A stretch of DNA of 6,252 nt. Source: Acidobacteriota bacterium (GTDB taxonomy: Bacteria > Acidobacteriota > UBA6911 > RPQK01). The first letter of the stretch is position 1. Every line of letters begins with the position of its first letter. The notes under the pieces were generated by a model, which did no database searches, was not told the DNA's origin, and saw only the letters and a list, made by a program, of their open reading frames with translations. The position numbers were made by a program, and so were the translations under genes. This document shows positions 4,314-6,252 of the stretch, in pieces. The DNA is taken from NCBI GenBank assembly GCA_003819755.1, contig RPQK01000477.1:1-6252 (forward strand), given 5' to 3'.

Positions 4314-5913
4314 CCACGGTCGTCAGCAGCTGGGGCGGCTTTCGCACTTTGCCGGCCTGCTCAAAAGAATAGGCGATCTTGATCAGCGCCGGCTCGCTCC
4401 ACGCCCGCCCGAAGAACGATATCCCGACCGGCAGCCCGCGGAAGTAGCCCATAGGCACCGTAATGTTCGGATAGCCGGCCACGGCCGCCGGGCTAGAGCT
4501 GCCGCCCGAAGAACTGTCTCCGTTCACCAGGTCGATTAACCAGGCCGGGCCTCCGGTGGGCGCCACCAGGGCATCGAGCTTCTTTTCCTCCATCACCCGG
4601 TCGATGCCTTTCTCCCTTGAAAGAACGCGGCATTTCTCGAGGCTGTCCAGATATTCCTGCGTGGTCAAAGGACCCTTCTCCTGAGCTTTGATGAAGATTT
4701 CCTGGCCAAAATAGGGCATCTCCCGGTCGCGGTGTTCGTCGTTGAAGCGGATCAACTCTTCCAGGTTGCGGACTCGTGCTCCGGGGCCCAGCGACGCCAG
4801 GTAGGCGTTCAGGTCGGCCTTGAACTCGTAAAGCAACACTTGAAAGGAATGCCGGCCAAGCTCGCGGCGTTCGGGGATCTCGACCGGGTCAACGAGTATT
4901 GCCCCCTCCTTCTTCAAAAGGGCAACCGCTTCGTTCATCAAACGATCGACTTCCGGGTGAAAGCCCAGGAATTCGCGCGCCACCCCGATCCGGGCTCCCT
5001 TCAAACCACCCGGATCGAGAAATGGCGTGTAGTCGGACCGCCCACGCTCCTGGCTTGCTGCCGTAGCTTTGTCCGCGGTATCGACACCCGCCATGGCGCC
5101 CAGAAGTATCGCGGCATCTGCGACTGTCCGGGCCATCGGGCCGGCGGTGTCCTGGGTGTGCGCGATCGGAATGATGCCGGATCGGCTCACGAGCCCAACG
5201 GTCGGCTTGATCCCGACGATCCCGTTCGCATTCGAGGGGCACATAATCGAGCCGTTCGTCTCCGTCCCCACGGCGACGGCGCATAGATTAGCGGAGACCG
5301 CTACTGCAGATCCGGAGCTCGAACCACAGGGGTTCCGATCAAGGGCATAGGGATTACGACACTGACCTCCCCGGCCGCTCCACCCGCTCGACGAGTTGTC
5401 TGACCGAAAGTTGGCCCACTCGCTCAAGTTCGCTTTGGCCAGGAGAACCGCACCTGCATTCCGCAGTTTTCCGGCCACAAAGGCGTCGCGGGCGGGAACG
5501 GAGCCCTCGAGGGCCAGCGAACCGGCCGTAGTCGTCATCTTGTCGTGGGTGTCTATATTGTCCTTCAGCACGACCGGGATTCCGTGAAGGGGACCCCGCG
5601 GGCCTTTCGCCTTCCGTTCCTGGTCCAGGGCTTTGGCAATTCCCAGGGCCTCGGGATTCAACTCGATAATGGCTTGCAGATGAGGGTCCAGATCCTTGAT
5701 CCGGTCGAGATAGAGCTTGGTGATCGATTCCGCCGACAGCTCGCCCGCCTGCATCTTCTTCTGCAGGTCGGTGATGGTCGTTTCCTCAAGCCTGAACGGC
5801 TTGCTCCTCGATATCTGCCGATCCCCTGCCCGGGCGGAGGCCTGAAGGCCGATGCCACCCGCAGCCACGCTCCCGATGAAGCCTCTCCGGTCTACCTGGT
5901 TGTTTTTTCGCAT
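4306..5913 (-). CDS. Tat-exported amidase, amidase-signature family (peptide-amidase-like)
   Basis: The 535-residue protein hydrolyses amide bonds with the Ser-cisSer-Lys triad of the amidase-signature family. The catalytic positions are visible: K117 in GIPVVLKDNID, S198 in NPCGSSSGSAVAVSA and S222 in GTETNGSIMCPSNANG; the two serines are 24 residues apart, as in known members. The NPCGSSSGSA form and GIVGIKPTVGLVSRSGIIPI most resemble bacterial peptide amidases, which remove the C-terminal amide of peptides, but other amides are possible. ATG 5913 is chosen because it gives a clean twin-arginine signal (MRKNNQVDRRGFIG, R9-R10) followed by a mild hydrophobic stretch to about residue 28. The frame stays open upstream to a TTG at 5961, with an in-frame GTG at 5925. 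No strong ribosome binding site precedes any of them. Export suggests a scavenging role on peptides or amides outside the cytoplasm. The gene is convergent with the ferritin-like gene and divergent from the one at 6029. Length is usual and no key residue is missing. Confidence 0.93.
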   Translation of the reverse strand: MRKNNQVDRRGFIGSVAAGGIGLQASARAGDRQISRSKPFRLEETTITDLQKKMQAGELSAESITKLYLDRIKDLDPHLQAIIELNPEALGIAKALDQERKAKGPRGPLHGIPVVLKDNIDTHDKMTTTAGSLALEGSVPARDAFVAGKLRNAGAVLLAKANLSEWANFRSDNSSSGWSGRGGQCRNPYALDRNPCGSSSGSAVAVSANLCAVAVGTETNGSIMCPSNANGIVGIKPTVGLVSRSGIIPIAHTQDTAGPMARTVADAAILLGAMAGVDTADKATAASQERGRSDYTPFLDPGGLKGARIGVAREFLGFHPEVDRLMNEAVALLKKEGAILVDPVEIPERRELGRHSFQVLLYEFKADLNAYLASLGPGARVRNLEELIRFNDEHRDREMPYFGQEIFIKAQEKGPLTTQEYLDSLEKCRVLSREKGIDRVMEEKKLDALVAPTGGPAWLIDLVNGDSSSGGSSSPAAVAGYPNITVPMGYFRGLPVGISFFGRAWSEPALIKIAYSFEQAGKVRKPPQLLTTVAL

Positions 5914-6015
5914 GTTTTGTCGCACCGCGAGTCTTATGCCACCTTTTCCTCGAGAATGCAACGGGCCGCAACCTGGCTTTTTCTGTCACCGCTCTTGGTT
6001 TACCATCGCTCCCAC

Positions 6016-6023
6016 AGGAGAGG
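6016..6023 (+). promoter_or_regulatory. Ribosome binding site of the thymidylate-synthase-like gene
   Basis: AGGAGAGG lies 5 bases before ATG 6029. This spacing and match decide the start of a gene that runs off the window and is otherwise short enough to be overlooked. Confidence 0.75.
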
Positions 6024-6028
6024 ATCTA

Positions 6029-6252
6029 ATGAACGGAATACCGGTCTTGTCGGTCGAGGGTGATTGCATTGCCAAAGCGTGGGAACTTTCGCTGATCGAG
6101 CTTTACCACAAAGGCGGCCGGGTAAAGACGCAGTACGACAAGGCGGACGACCCCTTGAGCCGAGATGCCACGATGATCATCACTGTAACCGACCCTTCCA
6201 ATGAGCCGATGATCCACAAGGATTTCCCGGGCGGGCTCGAGGACCTCCAGGA
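6029..6252 (+). CDS. Thymidylate synthase-like protein, N-terminal fragment
   Basis: Seventy-four codons are open from ATG 6029 to the window end with no stop, so the gene is cut. The residues begin MNGIPVLSVEGDCIAKAWE and go on with SLIELYHKGGRVKTQYDK (21-38), DATMIITVTDP (46-56), then EPMIHKDFPGGLEDLQ (59-74). This pattern, especially RVKTQYDK and EPMIHKDFPGGLEDLQ, matches my memory of an alternative thymidylate-synthase-like group found in several bacterial phyla, which makes dTMP from dUMP with methylene-tetrahydrofolate. The catalytic cysteine and dUMP-binding region lie beyond the window, so activity cannot be judged. The gene is transcribed divergently from the amidase across about 115 bases, with no obvious functional link between the two. 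Whether it replaces or adds to a standard ThyA or ThyX cannot be told here. Coding status is well supported by the ribosome binding site and open frame; the family name is moderately sure. Confidence 0.7.
   Translation, partial: MNGIPVLSVEGDCIAKAWELSLIELYHKGGRVKTQYDKADDPLSRDATMIITVTDPSNEPMIHKDFPGGLEDLQ

Noticed and set aside
4179..4539. Short + strand open frames after the ferritin-like gene
   Set aside because: They translate the terminator and the 9-bp repeat hairpin and then run antisense to the amidase; no family similarity or ribosome binding site supports them.
4732..5286. A 184-residue + strand open frame opposite the amidase
   Set aside because: It is fully antisense to a well-supported amidase with all catalytic motifs, and its residues match no family I recognise. 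It is a GC-codon-bias shadow.
5914..5961. Amidase start at TTG 5961 or GTG 5925
   Set aside because: Both would place 4-16 extra residues before a signal that already has a correct n-region from ATG 5913 (MRKNNQVDRRGF). AAGGTGG lies too far (about 13 bases) from GTG 5925 to be convincing, so they are kept only as alternatives.
5914..6028. A divergent promoter pair between the amidase and the thymidylate-synthase-like gene
   Set aside because: The position requires promoters, but the best match I found on the - strand (TTGCAT, 17 bases, CATAAG) fits only 3/6 and 4/6 positions, and none on the + strand is better, so no site is listed.

Overview
This is a GC-rich bacterial window with six protein genes, two of them cut by the window ends, and several intergenic hairpins built from short repeats. 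It has no rRNA, tRNA, CRISPR array, transposase or integrase. The likely source is an acidobacterium or a similar soil or sediment bacterium. That is an inference from the mix of genes: a PQQ-type sugar (sorbosone) dehydrogenase, a small multihaem c-type cytochrome, a peptide-amidase-like exported enzyme and a YciF-type ferritin-like protein, in GC-rich DNA with many hairpin repeats. No marker gene fixes the taxonomy.

Left part (1-3289), all on the + strand: the C-terminal end of a sorbosone/glucose dehydrogenase-like protein is followed at once by a seven-haem exported cytochrome c. Next come an NCS2/AzgA-type nucleobase permease and, 4 nt later, a WaaP/lipopolysaccharide-kinase-like protein. 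The spacing is tight enough for one transcription unit, or two units of two genes. The dehydrogenase and cytochrome make sense together as a periplasmic oxidation module with its electron acceptor. The permease and kinase pair has no obvious shared pathway.

Middle part (3290-3654): a non-coding stretch with a perfect 23-bp inverted repeat made of 7-bp units, then a different 7-bp tandem repeat (five exact copies). A probable promoter and leader for the next gene follow. That gene (3655-4176, +) encodes a DUF892/YciE-YciF ferritin-like protein with a strong ribosome binding site.

Right part (4177-6252): a terminator-like hairpin and a larger bidirectional hairpin of 9-bp units separate the ferritin-like gene from a convergent amidase gene on the - strand (4306-5913). 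The amidase has a twin-arginine signal and all three catalytic positions of the amidase-signature family. Divergent from it, a + strand gene starting at 6029 with a clear ribosome binding site encodes the N-terminus of a thymidylate-synthase-like protein and runs off the window.

I do not see a clear new multi-gene defence, mobile or biosynthetic system. The most unusual signals are the repeats: three intergenic loci carry unrelated hairpins, each built from short direct repeats of a different unit (11, 7 and 9 bp). One of them appears to lie in frame inside the signal-peptide region of the multihaem cytochrome. The kinase-like protein, which seems to lack the usual nucleotide-binding lysine, also deserves a second look.
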